Shown here in pieces: positions 34,621 to 44,357 of a stretch of DNA of 64,000 bases. A program made the position numbers and the translations under genes. Source of the stretch: Bacteroides ndongoniae (GTDB lineage Bacteria > Bacteroidota > Bacteroidia > Bacteroidales > Bacteroidaceae); NCBI RefSeq assembly GCF_900108345.1, contig NZ_FNVV01000014.1:434001-498000 (forward strand), read 5' to 3'. A model generated the notes under the pieces. That model saw nothing but the letters and a program-made list of their open reading frames with translations, was not told where the DNA came from and ran no database searches. The number at the start of each line of letters is the position of its first letter. Within the stretch, counting starts at the first letter, position 1.

Positions 34621-35424
34621 TTATTCACCTAATACTTTTCTTGACTCTTGGAAAATGCGTTCTGCATCTTTCAGATATTTGCTTTCGGGAAACTCATTTT
34701 TGAAAGCATAATACTCGTCTACCGTTTCACGATAGCGCTCGGGCTTTTTATCGTCTACACTGTTGATGGCCATTTCGTATTTGGCACGTAAGATAAGTAT
34801 CGACAAGTCCTCACGAAGGTTGGTATAAGGATAATCCTTAAGGGCATTTTGTGCGGTAATTACGCATGAAAGGTAGTTGTTTCCGAGATAATTGCCTAAA
34901 TTGTAATACATCTTGGCTGAAAGATATTCCTTCATAACCAGCTTGTCTTGCAAGGCAAATATCATATTCTGGGCTTCTTCCTTTCTTGCACTTTGCGGGA
35001 AATACTCCATAAACATCTGAAGTTGCTGTATGGCAGTGTAGGTGCCAGACTGATCCAAACGGGGTTCTGGAGTGTCAAGATAGAGAGCTTTTCCGGCATG
35101 GAAACGTGCCAACTCTGTATATATACCACGAGGATATACGTTGTAGTACTGAATAAACGTTTGTGCGGCAGTCTGATAATCTTTCTGATTATAATAACTC
35201 ATTCCCAGCATATACAGGGATTCTTCTGCTTTATCTGTACCTTTCAGAATGGCGATCAATTCATTAAGCAAAGTTGCAGCACGGTTATATTGCCCTTTGG
35301 CAAAGTAATTCTTTGCAGCTTCATACTTGTACTCATAATCAGTACTTTTCAGTAATTTATTGTATTCTCCGCATGAGGGCAGTAGCAAAGCTGACAGCAA
35401 AATTATTAATATGTTCTTTTTCAT
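34621..35424 (-). CDS. bamD: Outer-membrane assembly lipoprotein BamD
   Basis: The 267-residue lipoprotein has a lipobox LLPSC (Cys18) and a chain of TPR-like repeats (YNRAATLLNELI, EESLYMLGMSYYNQKDYQTA, FIQYYNVYPRG, FHAGKALYLDTPEPRLDQ). The PRLDQ segment is a BamD hallmark. BamD joins BamA in folding outer-membrane proteins and faces the periplasm. It is the first gene of the bamD-rpoZ-DUF4293 operon, with its own promoter 22 bp upstream. Confidence 0.92.
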   Translation of the reverse strand: MKKNILIILLSALLLPSCGEYNKLLKSTDYEYKYEAAKNYFAKGQYNRAATLLNELIAILKGTDKAEESLYMLGMSYYNQKDYQTAAQTFIQYYNVYPRGIYTELARFHAGKALYLDTPEPRLDQSGTYTAIQQLQMFMEYFPQSARKEEAQNMIFALQDKLVMKEYLSAKMYYNLGNYLGNNYLSCVITAQNALKDYPYTNLREDLSILILRAKYEMAINSVDDKKPERYRETVDEYYAFKNEFPESKYLKDAERIFQESRKVLGE

Positions 35425-35445
35425 TACTTTTATTCAAATAATGCA

Positions 35446-35477
35446 CAAAGATAGAGGTTAGTGCCGAATAAAGCAAC
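35446..35477 (-). promoter_or_regulatory. Promoter of the bamD operon
   Basis: TATCTTTG (35446-35453) with GTTG (35474-35477) 20 bp upstream on the minus strand. Confidence 0.65.
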
Positions 35478-35510
35478 GATACCAGCATTAATTTTTCAAA
35501 AACCCGATAG

Positions 35511-35540
35511 AAAGGGCATTTTTGAGGATAAATGCCCTTT
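35511..35540 (-). terminator. Terminator of the paaK-ACT unit
   Basis: Perfect arms AAAGGGCATTT (35511-35521) and AAATGCCCTTT (35530-35540) lie 7 bp past the ACT gene stop. Confidence 0.8.
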
Positions 35541-35546
35541 TATTTT

Positions 35547-35972
35547 CTATAAGCGGTACAGGTCGTTTGCGGCCAACAGGTCGACTTTTCTTTCTGTCAG
35601 CACGCGGATACAATTTTCCATATCGTTAGGCCGGATAATCACATTGGCAGTATTGCCATTGGCAAATGAATACATATATTCGATAAAGACTCCTTCATCG
35701 GACAAATAGCGTAATACTTTGGCCAGTGACCCGGGGATATTGGGGCAACTGATTCCTATTACATCTGTAACATTTACTGCGAAATGATTATCCTTTAAAG
35801 CCTTATATGCTTTGTCCGGTTCGGAGACAATTCCACGTAAGATGCCGAAGTCTGCATTTTCTGCAATACAGAGGGCAGACAAGTTTACTCCTTCTTTGGC
35901 CAGAACTTCTGTCACTTCTGTCAGACGGCCAGACTTATTTTCCAAGAAAATCGAAAGTTGTTTTGCTACCAT
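35547..35972 (-). CDS. Tandem ACT domain amino-acid-binding protein
   Basis: The 141-residue protein consists of two ACT domains: VAKQLSIFLENKSGRLTEVT at the start, then VIGISCPNIPGSLAKVLRYL in the second half. ACT domains bind amino acids and act allosterically. In Bacteroidetes this protein regularly follows phenylacetate-CoA ligase, as here (121 bp downstream of paaK), so it probably regulates aromatic amino-acid or aryl-acid metabolism. It has no catalytic domain. Confidence 0.85.
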   Translation of the reverse strand: MVAKQLSIFLENKSGRLTEVTEVLAKEGVNLSALCIAENADFGILRGIVSEPDKAYKALKDNHFAVNVTDVIGISCPNIPGSLAKVLRYLSDEGVFIEYMYSFANGNTANVIIRPNDMENCIRVLTERKVDLLAANDLYRL

Positions 35973-36093
35973 TTTATTAACTGAAAATAAAAAGTTGATA
36001 TTACCGTTATGTTTCCCATTTATTTCAACTTATGATCGGGAAGAATCTTCCCGAATGGAACAATCGGGTGATTCTTCTTCGATCGAAAGCGAT

Positions 36094-37392
36094 TTAAAGT
36101 TTTCTGTTGTCGATTACTCTTTTAGCTTTTCCGACGCTGCGCTCTATGCTTCTTGGCTCTACCAGGCGAACATCTACTCCCAGTCCCAATACACTTTGCA
36201 AACGGGCTGTCAGCTTCTTTTTCATGGCCAACATTTTGTTTATTTCATCCGAGTAGAACTCTGGGCGGACTTCAACCTGCAATTCCATCGTATCCGTATT
36301 GTTCTTTCGGTCTACTAATAACAGGTAGTGTGGCTCAAATTCAGGCATTTCAAGTATAACAGACTCAATTTGAGTGGGGAAAACGTTTACTCCTCTGATG
36401 ATAAGCATATCGTCGCTACGTCCTAGGATTCGATCCATACGTACCAATGTACGTCCGCATGGACATTTGTCGTAGTGCAGGGCAGTCAAATCTTTAGTGC
36501 GATAGCGAAGCAAAGGCATGCCTTCTTTGGTCAGATGCGTAAATACTAGTTCTCCCGTTTCTCCCGGAGCTACAGGCTCCAGTGTTTTGGGATCTACGAT
36601 TTCCGGGAAGAAATGGTCTTCATTTAGATGAGTACCGTTCTGGCACTCACACTCGTACCCTACTCCAGGACCGGCGATCTCGCTCAAGCCGTAAATATCA
36701 TACGCTTTAATGCCTAATTTGGCTTCGATGTCTTTCCGCATGTTCTCAGTCCAAGGCTCTGCTCCAAAAGCTCCAGCTCTCAGGCGAAATTCTTCGCGCG
36801 GAAGTTTTGAGTCTTTAATGGCGTCTGCCAGATATAGAGCATACGAAGGCGTACAACATAATACAGTTGAGCCAAAGTCGTGCATTAGCGTAATTTGTTT
36901 TTCTGTATTTCCACTGGACATAGGAATAACCGAAGCACCTATGTTTTCAGCGCCAGCGTGTGCGCCGAGTCCACCGGTAAACAGACCGTATCCGTACGAA
37001 ATCTGGAATATGTCAGAAGGACCTGCTCCGTATGCTGTAAAAGCACGTGACAAGCATTCGGCCCATACCGAAAGGTCTTTGCGCGTGTATCCTACTACGG
37101 TAGGCTTTCCGGTCGTACCGGAAGAAGCATGTATACGTACAATCTGGCTCATCGGTACTGCGCATAGTCCAAACGGATAGTTGTCTCTTAAATCATACTT
37201 GGTGGTAAACGGTAGTTTTACAATATCGCTGATGTCGTTTATATCATCTGGAGTTATACCCAGTTCCTGCATTTTTTTACGATAAAAAGGAGTATCGTGA
37301 TATACGCGCTCTACGGTTTTCTTCAGGCGAATGCTTTGAATCTTACGGAGGTTTTCACGATCCATGCATTCAATGTTTTCGTTCCAAATCAT
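36094..37392 (-). CDS. paaK: Phenylacetate-CoA ligase
   Basis: The 432-residue protein is an AMP-forming acyl-CoA synthetase of PaaK type: HASSGTTGKPTVVGYTRKDL (ATP-binding P-loop), YGYGLFTGGLGAHAGAE, YDIYGLSEIAGPGVGYEC, RYRTKDLT, and a C-terminal lid with LGRSDDMLIIRGVNVFP. It joins aryl acids such as phenylacetate to CoA. In gut Bacteroidales the enzyme is usually tied to indolepyruvate/phenylpyruvate oxidoreductase for making or using aromatic amino acids; those genes are not in this window. The ATG at 37392 (MIWNENIECMDRE) fits the family start better than 37413. Confidence 0.92.
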   Translation of the reverse strand: MIWNENIECMDRENLRKIQSIRLKKTVERVYHDTPFYRKKMQELGITPDDINDISDIVKLPFTTKYDLRDNYPFGLCAVPMSQIVRIHASSGTTGKPTVVGYTRKDLSVWAECLSRAFTAYGAGPSDIFQISYGYGLFTGGLGAHAGAENIGASVIPMSSGNTEKQITLMHDFGSTVLCCTPSYALYLADAIKDSKLPREEFRLRAGAFGAEPWTENMRKDIEAKLGIKAYDIYGLSEIAGPGVGYECECQNGTHLNEDHFFPEIVDPKTLEPVAPGETGELVFTHLTKEGMPLLRYRTKDLTALHYDKCPCGRTLVRMDRILGRSDDMLIIRGVNVFPTQIESVILEMPEFEPHYLLLVDRKNNTDTMELQVEVRPEFYSDEINKMLAMKKKLTARLQSVLGLGVDVRLVEPRSIERSVGKAKRVIDNRKL

Positions 37393-37475
37393 TGTGCTTT
37401 GTTGTATTAACATTAATGGTTATTAGATTTTCCGCAAAATCCTATTCAGATAAGATTTTGGGTTGATTATCATCG

Positions 37476-37506
37476 CAAAGAAACGATTTTTTTTGTATAT
37501 ATCAAA
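37476..37506 (-). promoter_or_regulatory. Promoter of paaK
   Basis: TTTCTTTG (37476-37483, one mismatch) with TTTG (37503-37506) 19 bp upstream, minus strand. Confidence 0.55.
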
Positions 37507-37542
37507 GATTTTGCCGAATATTGCTGTCTATAAAAGAAGAAA

Positions 37543-39609
37543 ATGAATAAATTTGAACTGACATCAGCTTATCAGCCTACAGGAGATCAGCCGGAAGCTA
37601 TTGCCCAACTTACAGAAGGTGTACTTCAGGGTCTCCCCGCACAGACTTTACTTGGCGTTACGGGTTCGGGAAAGACTTTTACGATAGCCAATGTTATAGC
37701 TAACGTTAATAAGCCGACATTGGTGTTGAGCCATAATAAAACATTGGCAGCACAGCTTTATAGTGAGTTTAAGAACTTTTTTCCGAATAATGCCGTAGAG
37801 TATTACGTTTCTTATTATGACTATTATCAGCCGGAAGCCTATTTGCCTTCTTCGGATACTTATATAGAAAAAGACCTTGCCATTAATGACGAAATTGACA
37901 AGCTGCGGCTTGCTGCTACTTCTGCATTGCTTTCCGGCCGGAAAGATGTTGTTGTAGTTTCCTCGGTTTCGTGTATATATGGTATGGGAAATCCTGCGGA
38001 CTTTTATAATAATGTCATTGAAGTTGTGCAGGGTAAGAATTTCAGCCGCAATGTCTTTTTGCGCCGTTTGGTTGATAGTCTTTATGTACGTAATGATATT
38101 GATTTGAACCGGGGAAACTTTCGTGTAAAGGGAGATACGATAGACATATTCCTTGCTTATGCGGATAATCTGTTGCGTGTCATTTTCTGGGGAGATGAAA
38201 TAGACAGCATTGAGGAAGTGGATCCTGTGAGTGGAGTTGTATTAGGTAAATTTGATTCTTATAAAATTTATCCGGCCAATCTTTTTATGACAACCAAAGA
38301 GGCCACTTTGCGAGCCATTCACGAGATAGAGGATGATCTGCACAAACAGGTACAATGGTTTGAAGAACAAGGACGTGCATTGGAAGCCAAAAGACTTCAA
38401 GAACGTGTTACTTACGATATGGAGATGATTCGTGAGTTGGGGCATTGTTCCGGAATTGAAAACTATTCGCGTTATTTTGACGGGCGTGCTCCTGGTACCC
38501 GTCCTTATTGTTTATTGGACTTCTTTCCGGATGACTTCCTGATTGTCATTGATGAGAGTCATGTCAGTGTGCCCCAAATCCGGGCAATGTATGGAGGCGA
38601 CCGTGCACGAAAAGAAAACCTGGTGGAATATGGTTTCCGGCTTCCTGCCGCAATGGATAATCGTCCACTGAAATTCGATGAATTCGAGGCGATGGCTAAG
38701 CAGGTTATTTACGTCAGTGCGACTCCGGCGGATTATGAATTGATAAAGTCGGAAGGTATTGTTGTGGAGCAGGTTATTCGTCCTACCGGGTTGTTGGATC
38801 CTGTCATAGAAGTACGTCCCAGTCATAACCAGATTGATGATTTGATGGAGGAAATACAGATAAGGATTGAACGAAACGAACGGACGTTGGTCACTACCCT
38901 TACAAAACGTATGGCAGAAGAATTAACCGAATATCTGTTGAACAACGATATCAGGTGCAGCTACATTCATAGCGATGTTGAGACTTTCGAGAGGGTCAAG
39001 ATTATGAGTGCGTTGCGTGAAGGTGAATACGATGTGTTAGTCGGGGTAAATCTTTTGCGCGAAGGCTTGGACTTGCCTGAAGTTTCTCTTGTTGCCATTC
39101 TGGATGCTGACAAGGAGGGCTTTTTACGTTCGCATCGTTCGTTGACACAGACAGCAGGCCGTGCGGCGCGTAATGTGAACGGAATGGTTATTATGTATGC
39201 CGACCGTATAACGGAAAGTATGCAACTTACCATCAACGAGACCAACCGCCGGCGCGAAAAGCAGTTGAAGTATAATGAAGAGCATGGAATTACGCCACAG
39301 CAAATCAGGAAAGCTGCAAATCTGAATGTTTTTACAGCGTCGTCCGAAAATCCAGATGCCACCACCGCAGTATCTGTTCCGCGCGAGAAAGCTTCTACAG
39401 CTTCTCCACGTCCGTATATGGAACAGGAAGCAAATGCTCACATGGCTGCCGACCCTATTGTTCAATACATGACTCGTGCCCAACTTGAAAAGAGCATTGA
39501 GCGTACAAAGAAATTAATGCAAGAGGCTGCTAAGAGATTGGATTTTATAGAAGCTGCCCAATATCGGGATGAGGTGCTTTCTCTGGAAGAACTGCTCAAA
39601 AACAAATAG
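37543..39609 (+). CDS. uvrB: Excinuclease ABC subunit B
   Basis: UvrB (688 residues) is the damage-verifying helicase of nucleotide excision repair. Walker A is GVTGSGKTF near residue 40. The beta-hairpin region [16 protein letters not shown], helicase motif DESHV, motif [11 protein letters not shown] and the C-terminal UVR motif ([19 protein letters not shown]) are all present, and length fits the family. A variable linker before the UVR motif is rich in Ala/Thr/Pro. It is divergent from paaK, and no clear promoter was found in the 150-bp gap on this strand. Confidence 0.96.
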   Translation: MNKFELTSAYQPTGDQPEAIAQLTEGVLQGLPAQTLLGVTGSGKTFTIANVIANVNKPTLVLSHNKTLAAQLYSEFKNFFPNNAVEYYVSYYDYYQPEAYLPSSDTYIEKDLAINDEIDKLRLAATSALLSGRKDVVVVSSVSCIYGMGNPADFYNNVIEVVQGKNFSRNVFLRRLVDSLYVRNDIDLNRGNFRVKGDTIDIFLAYADNLLRVIFWGDEIDSIEEVDPVSGVVLGKFDSYKIYPANLFMTTKEATLRAIHEIEDDLHKQVQWFEEQGRALEAKRLQERVTYDMEMIRELGHCSGIENYSRYFDGRAPGTRPYCLLDFFPDDFLIVIDESHVSVPQIRAMYGGDRARKENLVEYGFRLPAAMDNRPLKFDEFEAMAKQVIYVSATPADYELIKSEGIVVEQVIRPTGLLDPVIEVRPSHNQIDDLMEEIQIRIERNERTLVTTLTKRMAEELTEYLLNNDIRCSYIHSDVETFERVKIMSALREGEYDVLVGVNLLREGLDLPEVSLVAILDADKEGFLRSHRSLTQTAGRAARNVNGMVIMYADRITESMQLTINETNRRREKQLKYNEEHGITPQQIRKAANLNVFTASSENPDATTAVSVPREKASTASPRPYMEQEANAHMAADPIVQYMTRAQLEKSIERTKKLMQEAAKRLDFIEAAQYRDEVLSLEELLKNK

Positions 39610-39613
39610 ACAA

Positions 39614-39663
39614 AAGGCTGTATCAAAATAAACGATGTAATCGGTTTATTTGAACACAGCCTT
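39614..39663 (+). terminator. Hairpin downstream of uvrB
   Basis: AAGGCTGT (39614-39621) and ACAGCCTT (39656-39663), with inner complementarity between CAAAATAAAC and GTTTATTTG. It lies 5 bp after the uvrB stop. Confidence 0.6.
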
Positions 39664-39719
39664 CGTCCCTTTAGAAACACCTTTAAACAAAATGAATTAA
39701 TATTCTTTATAGCTAATGC

Positions 39720-40388
39720 TTATTTTCTGGCTTCTGCAATGTAGCCCAAAGCTTCTTTGCACTTGTTGGTAATGTAACCCCAGTCTTCCTCGGCAATTTT
39801 GTCTTTGGGGAAGAGCTTAGAACCCATACCTACACAGAATACACCGGCTTTGATCCAAGAGGTCAGGTTTTCCTGTGTCGGCTCTACTCCTCCTGTAACC
39901 ATCAGCTTGGACCATGGCATAGGTGCCAACAGGCCTTTTACCAGTTTCGGGCCAAGAACATCTCCCGGGAATATCTTGCAGAGATCGCAACCTACTTCCT
40001 GAGCAAATCCAACTTCTGATACGCTACCGCATCCAGGGGTATAAGGAACCAGGCGACGGTTACAGATTTTTGCTATTTCAGGATTGAACAGCGGACCTAC
40101 AATAAAGTTTGCACCCAATTGCAAGTAGAGGGCAGCTGTAGCAGGATCAACAATGGAACCTACGCCTAAAGCCATTTCCGGGCATTCTTTAGCGGCGAAT
40201 TTTACCACTTCGGTAAATACTTCATGGGCAAAATCACCACGATTGGTAAACTCGAAAGCACGTACACCACCTTCATAGCAAGCTTTTACTACTTTTTTTG
40301 CAATCTCAGCATCTTTATGATAGAAAACCGGAACCATACCTGTTGAACCGATTTTATTTAGCACTGCAATCTTATCAAATTTAGCCAT
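39720..40388 (-). CDS. eda: KDPG/KHG aldolase (2-dehydro-3-deoxyphosphogluconate aldolase)
   Basis: The 222-residue class I aldolase carries FEFTNRG (catalytic Glu), [11 protein letters not shown], and the Schiff-base lysine in [10 protein letters not shown]. It splits 2-keto-3-deoxy-6-phosphogluconate to pyruvate and glyceraldehyde-3-phosphate. It stands 37 bp downstream of kdgK in the same direction and completes the hexuronate pathway whose dehydratase is encoded on the other strand. Confidence 0.93.
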   Translation of the reverse strand: MAKFDKIAVLNKIGSTGMVPVFYHKDAEIAKKVVKACYEGGVRAFEFTNRGDFAHEVFTEVVKFAAKECPEMALGVGSIVDPATAALYLQLGANFIVGPLFNPEIAKICNRRLVPYTPGCGSVSEVGFAQEVGCDLCKIFPGDVLGPKLVKGLLAPMPWSKLMVTGGVEPTQENLTSWIKAGVFCVGMGSKLFPKDKIAEEDWGYITNKCKEALGYIAEARK

Positions 40389-40425
40389 TTTCTTATGATT
40401 TTATGTTATCAGCTTTTATCACTTA

Positions 40426-41451
40426 TTATCTTTGTACTCGTCCGCTTGCATCACCGCCTGCCAGTGCTTCAACTTCTTCAGCAGATACCAGATTGAAGTC
40501 ACCATTGATCGTATGCTTCAATGCAGATGCGGCAACAGCAAATTCAAGAGCCGAACCTTGATCGGGCTTGGTCAGCAAGCCGTGGATAATTCCACCCGAG
40601 AAAGAGTCGCCTCCTCCAACGCGGTCGATAATCGGGTTGATATCATAATGTTTGGATTCGTAGAATTCTTTACCGTTGTAGATCATTGCTTTCCAGCCGT
40701 TGTGAGTAGCTGAATAAGATTCGCGCAATGTAGAAACAACATATTTGAAACCAAATTCTTCAGCCATGGCTTTGAAGATTCCCTTATATCCGGCTGCATC
40801 TGTTTTTCCACCTTCAACATCAGCATCGGGTTTAAATCCTAAGCAGAGTTCTGCGTCTTCTTCGTTACCGATGCAAACATCTACATATTTCATCAAAGGT
40901 TTCATGATAGACTGAGCCTTTTCTTTTGTCCACAGCTTTTTGCGGAAGTTCAGGTCTACGGATACTGTAACATTGTGTCGCTTGGCAGCTTCGCAAGCCA
41001 GACGTGTTAATTCAGCTGCCTTGTCCGAAATGGCCGGAGTGATGCCAGACCAATGGAACCAGTCTGCTCCTTTCATGATTTCGTCAAAATCAAAATCTTC
41101 AGGATTGGCTTCTGCAATAGCCGAATGTGCACGGTCGTAGATTACTTTACTGGGACGCATGGAAGCTCCGGTCTCTAAATAATAGATACCTACACGGTCG
41201 CCGCCACGAGCTATAAAGTCAGTCTTTACACCATATTTGCGCAACGCATTTACTGCCGATTGGCCAATTTCATGCTTAGGCAGTTTGGTTACAAAGTAAG
41301 CGTCATGTCCGTAGTTAGCACAGCTGACAGCTACGTTGGCTTCACCCCCTCCATATACTACATCAAAAGAGTCCGACTGAACAAATCGGGTATTGCCCGG
41401 AGTAGACAGTCTCAGCATAATTTCACCTAATGTAACGACTTTCTTTCCCAT
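40426..41451 (-). CDS. kdgK: 2-keto-3-deoxygluconate kinase (PfkB family)
   Basis: The 341-residue sugar kinase has the PfkB signatures GGGEANVAVSCANYG near the N-terminus and RVGGGDSFSGGIIHGLL with the catalytic Asp near 280. The context (aldolase eda downstream, altronate dehydratase divergent) indicates phosphorylation of KDG. Its promoter box TACCTTTG overlaps one of two operator-like sites, so it is probably controlled by the divergent LacI-type regulator. The second half of the signature has GGGD in place of the more usual GAGD. Confidence 0.88.
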   Translation of the reverse strand: MGKKVVTLGEIMLRLSTPGNTRFVQSDSFDVVYGGGEANVAVSCANYGHDAYFVTKLPKHEIGQSAVNALRKYGVKTDFIARGGDRVGIYYLETGASMRPSKVIYDRAHSAIAEANPEDFDFDEIMKGADWFHWSGITPAISDKAAELTRLACEAAKRHNVTVSVDLNFRKKLWTKEKAQSIMKPLMKYVDVCIGNEEDAELCLGFKPDADVEGGKTDAAGYKGIFKAMAEEFGFKYVVSTLRESYSATHNGWKAMIYNGKEFYESKHYDINPIIDRVGGGDSFSGGIIHGLLTKPDQGSALEFAVAASALKHTINGDFNLVSAEEVEALAGGDASGRVQR

Positions 41452-41583
41452 AATTTTTCTATTTTATTAAATATATAATAATTAAGTGTCTTTCAATTTA
41501 TTATATTATCTCTCATAACGGCAGTTAAAGAGTTGAATCATTGAACGATAAGATCGATCAGGTATTCCCTGTTTCTAACTTCC

Positions 41584-41680
41584 GTGTGCGAGCACAAAGG
41601 TACAACTTTTTTTGAAATACAAAAAATTATCGTATATTTGTGTCGATAATTTTTAGATTATTATTGTGTACGGGCACAAA
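41584..41680. promoter_or_regulatory. Divergent kdgK / LacI-regulator control region with paired operators
   Basis: For kdgK (minus strand): -7 TACCTTTG at 41595-41602, with a TTTG 17 bp upstream (41620-41623). For the regulator (plus): TTTG 41611-41614, 18-bp spacer, TATATTTG 41633-41640. Two operator-like copies are present: CGTGTGCGAGCACAAA (41583-41598) and TGTGTACGGGCACAAA (41665-41680), each with the central CG usual for LacI-family sites. A separate palindrome AAAAATTATCG / CGATAATTTTT (41622-41632, 41644-41654) frames the plus-strand -7 box. Confidence 0.7.
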
Positions 41681-41707
41681 TCAGCATAAAAAGACAAAAA
41701 AATCAAG

Positions 41708-42763
41708 ATGACAAGGGTTAGAATAAAAGATATAGCCAAAATGGCTGATGTATCAGTAGGTACGGTCGACCGTGTAATACATGGCAGAAGTGGTGTGTCT
41801 GAAGCAAGCCGTAAACGGGTGGAAGAGATATTGAAACAGTTGGACTATCAACCTAATATGTATGCCAGTGCATTGGCTTCCAATAAGAAATATGCTTTTA
41901 CTTGCTTATTGCCACAACATGAAGAAGGAGAATACTGGACCGATGTAGAAGCTGGTATAAGGCAGGCGTTGGAAACTTATTCGGATTTTAATATAAATGC
42001 GGATATATTGTATTATGACCCTTACGATTATCATTCATTCGAAACGGCTGCACTACAGATTTTAGATACAAATCCCGACGGAGTAATGGTTGCACCGACT
42101 GCCCCACAGTATACTAAACCATTTACGGATGAACTGTCGGAGCGTCATATACCTTATATATATATAGACTCGAATATAAAAGAAGAACCTGCCCTTTCGT
42201 TCTTTGGGCAGAATTCGCATCAGAGCGGATATTTTTCTGCACGTATATTGATGCTGCTTGCGGGTAAAGAAGTGCAGTCCATTGTCATATTCCGTAAGAT
42301 CAATGACGGTATTGTCGGATCCAATCAGCAGGAGCGCCGAGAAATCGGATTCCGTAAGTATATGAACCAATATCATCCTTCCTGTCAGATTCTGGAACTG
42401 AACTTGCACGCGAAATATGATACGGAAGACAACAAGATGTTAGATGATTTTTTCCGTCTTCATCCCGATGTAAAAAATGGCATTACTTTCAATTCCAAAG
42501 CTTACATTATTGGGGAATACCTGCAAAAACATGCCATGAGCGATTTTAATCTTATGGGATATGACTTGTTGCAGCGCAATGTGGAGTGTCTGAAACAGGG
42601 AAGTATATTTTTCCTCATAGCCCAACAGCCTACTTTGCAAGGATTTAATGGAATTAAGGCATTATGTGATTATCTCATCTTGAAAAAGGAGGTGGCAAGA
42701 GAATATTTCATGCCGATAGATTTGTTGACGAAAGAAAATATAGAATTCTATTACAATAAATAA
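41708..42763 (+). CDS. LacI family transcriptional regulator of hexuronate genes
   Basis: The 351-residue protein starts with a LacI helix-turn-helix (RIKDIAKMADVSVGTVDRVI, residues 4-23, then HGRSGVSEASRKRVEEIL). A periplasmic-binding-like effector domain follows (KKYAFTCLLPQ onward). Such proteins repress until a sugar or intermediate binds. Position points to the effector being KDG, altronate or a related sugar acid. It is the first gene of the plus-strand unit, 11 bp before uxaA, and two operator-like sites lie in its upstream region. Confidence 0.88.
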   Translation: MTRVRIKDIAKMADVSVGTVDRVIHGRSGVSEASRKRVEEILKQLDYQPNMYASALASNKKYAFTCLLPQHEEGEYWTDVEAGIRQALETYSDFNINADILYYDPYDYHSFETAALQILDTNPDGVMVAPTAPQYTKPFTDELSERHIPYIYIDSNIKEEPALSFFGQNSHQSGYFSARILMLLAGKEVQSIVIFRKINDGIVGSNQQERREIGFRKYMNQYHPSCQILELNLHAKYDTEDNKMLDDFFRLHPDVKNGITFNSKAYIIGEYLQKHAMSDFNLMGYDLLQRNVECLKQGSIFFLIAQQPTLQGFNGIKALCDYLILKKEVAREYFMPIDLLTKENIEFYYNK

Positions 42764-42774
42764 AATCAGAGGAT

Positions 42775-44265
42775 ATGAAAACCAAATATCTGAAAATCAA
42801 CAAGGCTGATAATGTTGCAGTGGCTATTGTCGCGCTTAAGGCCGGAGAAACAATTTCTGTGGATGGTATTGATATTTGTTTGAATGAAGACATACCGGCA
42901 GGACATAAGTTTGCCCTGAAAGATTTTGAGCAGGGTGAAGATGTGATAAAATACGGGTATCCGATAGGTCACACGTGTAAAGCGCAAAAGCAGGGAGACT
43001 GGATGAACGAGTGTAATATTAAAACCAATTTGTCCGGTTTGCTGGAATACACATATAATCCTATCGATGCGTCGTTGGACATACCGCAGCAGGGACTTAC
43101 CTTTAAGGGATATCGCCGTAAAAACGGTGATGTAGGTATACGAAACGAAATATGGATTGTGCCGACTGTAGGATGTGTGAACGGGATTGCCGGTCAGCTG
43201 GCAGAGAGCCTGCGGCAGGAAACCGGTTGCAGAGGGGTTGATGCGATTGTTGCCTATCCTCATAATTACGGCTGCTCGCAGTTGGGCGATGATCATGAGA
43301 ATACGAAAAAAATATTGCGCGATATCGTGCTGCATGCTAATGCGGGTGGAGTGCTGGTTGTAGGGCTGGGATGCGAGAATAATCAGCCTGACGTATTCCG
43401 CGAGTTTATAGGCCAGTATGATGAAGACCGCGTTAAGTTTATGGTTGTGCAGAAAGTGGGTGATGAATACGAGGAGGGAATGAAATTGCTGCGTGAGCTG
43501 TATAGTCGTGCCAGTCAGGACGAGCGTACTGATATACCGTTGAGTGAATTACGTGTCGGGCTGAAATGTGGTGGTTCGGACGGATTCTCCGGTATTACGG
43601 CAAATCCCTTGTTGGGCCTGTTTTCGGACTTCCTGGTTGCACAGGGAGGTACAAGTGTATTGACTGAAGTACCCGAAATGTTTGGTGCTGAAACCATATT
43701 GATGAATCGCTGCCGTACGAAGGAGCTGTTCGAACAGACTGTAAAGCTGATTAATGATTTTAAAGAATACTTCTTGAGTCACGGAGAACCTGTTGGCGAG
43801 AATCCTTCGCCGGGCAATAAGGCCGGAGGTATTTCTACGTTGGAAGACAAGGCTTTGGGCTGTACGCAAAAGTGCGGTAAAAGCTATGTCGAAGGTGTAC
43901 TCCCTTATGGCGAACGCTTGAAGGTGAAAGGGCTAAACTTGCTTTCTGCTCCGGGAAACGATCTGGTGGCTGCTACCGCCTTGGCTTCGTGCGGGTGTCA
44001 TATGGTTCTTTTCACAACAGGACGCGGAACTCCTTTCGGGACTTATGTACCTACAGTGAAAATCTCGACAAATACAGACTTGGCTGAGAGAAAACCGCAA
44101 TGGATTGACTTCAATGCCGGTGTAATCGTTGAAGATGAACCGATCGAAGAAACCTGCCGTCGTTTTATTGATTTCATTATAAAAGTGGCAAGCGGCGAAT
44201 TTGTCAATAACGAAAAGAAGGGATATAAGGAAATTGCGATTTTTAAGACGGGAGTTACGTTATAA
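42775..44265 (+). CDS. uxaA: Altronate dehydratase (UxaA family)
   Basis: The 496-residue protein has an N-terminal SAF domain (about 1-90) and the UxaA catalytic region (CGGSDGFSGITANPLLG, GCTQKCGKSYVEGVL, FTTGRGTPFG). It converts D-altronate to 2-keto-3-deoxygluconate in the cytoplasm, iron dependent in the family. A galactarate or related sugar-acid dehydratase is the alternative, but the kdgK/eda neighbours suit altronate. It follows the LacI gene by 11 bp. Confidence 0.88.
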   Translation: MKTKYLKINKADNVAVAIVALKAGETISVDGIDICLNEDIPAGHKFALKDFEQGEDVIKYGYPIGHTCKAQKQGDWMNECNIKTNLSGLLEYTYNPIDASLDIPQQGLTFKGYRRKNGDVGIRNEIWIVPTVGCVNGIAGQLAESLRQETGCRGVDAIVAYPHNYGCSQLGDDHENTKKILRDIVLHANAGGVLVVGLGCENNQPDVFREFIGQYDEDRVKFMVVQKVGDEYEEGMKLLRELYSRASQDERTDIPLSELRVGLKCGGSDGFSGITANPLLGLFSDFLVAQGGTSVLTEVPEMFGAETILMNRCRTKELFEQTVKLINDFKEYFLSHGEPVGENPSPGNKAGGISTLEDKALGCTQKCGKSYVEGVLPYGERLKVKGLNLLSAPGNDLVAATALASCGCHMVLFTTGRGTPFGTYVPTVKISTNTDLAERKPQWIDFNAGVIVEDEPIEETCRRFIDFIIKVASGEFVNNEKKGYKEIAIFKTGVTL

Positions 44266-44277
44266 ATGATTGTATAT

Positions 44278-44326
44278 GGACTGGTTGGGAAGATTCATGA
44301 TTACAACTACCTTCCCCGACCAGTCC
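44278..44326 (+). terminator. Long hairpin between uxaA and the NhaC-type gene
   Basis: GGACTGGTTGGGAAG (44278-44292) pairs with CTTCCCCGACCAGTCC (44311-44326) with one bulge. Only a weak T tract (TTCATCTT) follows, so it may be a partial terminator or an mRNA-stabilising stem within the operon. Confidence 0.5.
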
Positions 44327-44357
44327 TTCATCTTGTAATAAAGAAAATGTTTTCGGA

